NCBI GenBank assembly: GCA_018725455.1
Contig: QLUN01000053.1
Coordinates: forward strand, 1 to 6,103
DNA length: 6,103 nucleotides
Direction: 5' to 3'
From: Chloroflexota bacterium
Lineage (GTDB): Bacteria; Chloroflexota; Dehalococcoidia; SZUA-161; SpSt-899
Positions within the stretch are counted from its first letter, which is position 1; every line of letters starts with the position of its first letter. Of the stretch, positions 6,078 through 6,103 are shown piece after piece. The notes beneath the pieces were generated by a model, which saw only the letters and a program-made list of their open reading frames with translations, did no database searches and was not told the origin of the DNA. Made by a program: the position numbers and the translations under genes.

Positions 6078-6103
6078 CGGATTCAGGTTGTTATTTTGAT
6101 TGG

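Noticed and set aside
1..6103. CRISPR arrays, tRNA or rRNA genes
   Set aside because: No regularly spaced repeats and no tRNA- or rRNA-like sequences were seen on reading through the window.

Overview
The window reads as chromosomal accessory DNA from a Gram-negative proteobacterium, most likely an alphaproteobacterium of the sphingomonad or Caulobacter type. Reasons: the intact outer-membrane receptor has the plug signatures of the Xanthomonas/Caulobacter class of TonB-dependent receptors, a second receptor of a different class is present as a wreck, and the left edge carries an IS30-type transposase of a kind common in those groups. The taxonomic call is inference from protein style; no marker gene is present.

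Layout, left to right. (1) Bases 1 to about 412 are one end of an IS30-family insertion sequence whose transposase gene points left and runs off the window. The visible 121 residues appear to lack about two dozen residues found in relatives, so this copy may be inactive. (2) Bases 501-1013 are a decayed TonB-dependent receptor gene. Signal peptide, TonB box, plug start, plug centre and plug end can be followed in order across two reading frames, but there is a stop codon, part of the plug is missing and the whole barrel is gone. (3) Bases 1018-2613, starting 4 nt after the stop of that remnant, encode an intact 531-residue predicted lipoprotein with a C-terminal phosphodiester glycosidase (NAGPA, PF09992) domain and an N-terminal region I do not recognise. 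(4) Bases 2614-3165 are a long gene-free stretch with a candidate sigma-70 promoter, several small inverted repeats and a good ribosome binding site. (5) Bases 3166-6018 encode an intact 950-residue TonB-dependent receptor with signal peptide, TonB box, complete plug and barrel ending in Phe. (6) The last 85 bases hold no gene and contain a short spaced palindrome.

Working model (inference): the receptor takes up a glycan-type ligand across the outer membrane, and the lipoprotein, anchored at the cell envelope, hydrolyses a sugar-1-phosphodiester bond in such a ligand or in the cell's own exopolysaccharide. The locus probably once held two receptors of different classes, one on each side of the glycosidase; the left one was destroyed, and an IS30 element lies close to its 5' end. 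The 552-nt gap with its own promoter candidate suggests the right-hand receptor is transcribed separately from the glycosidase.
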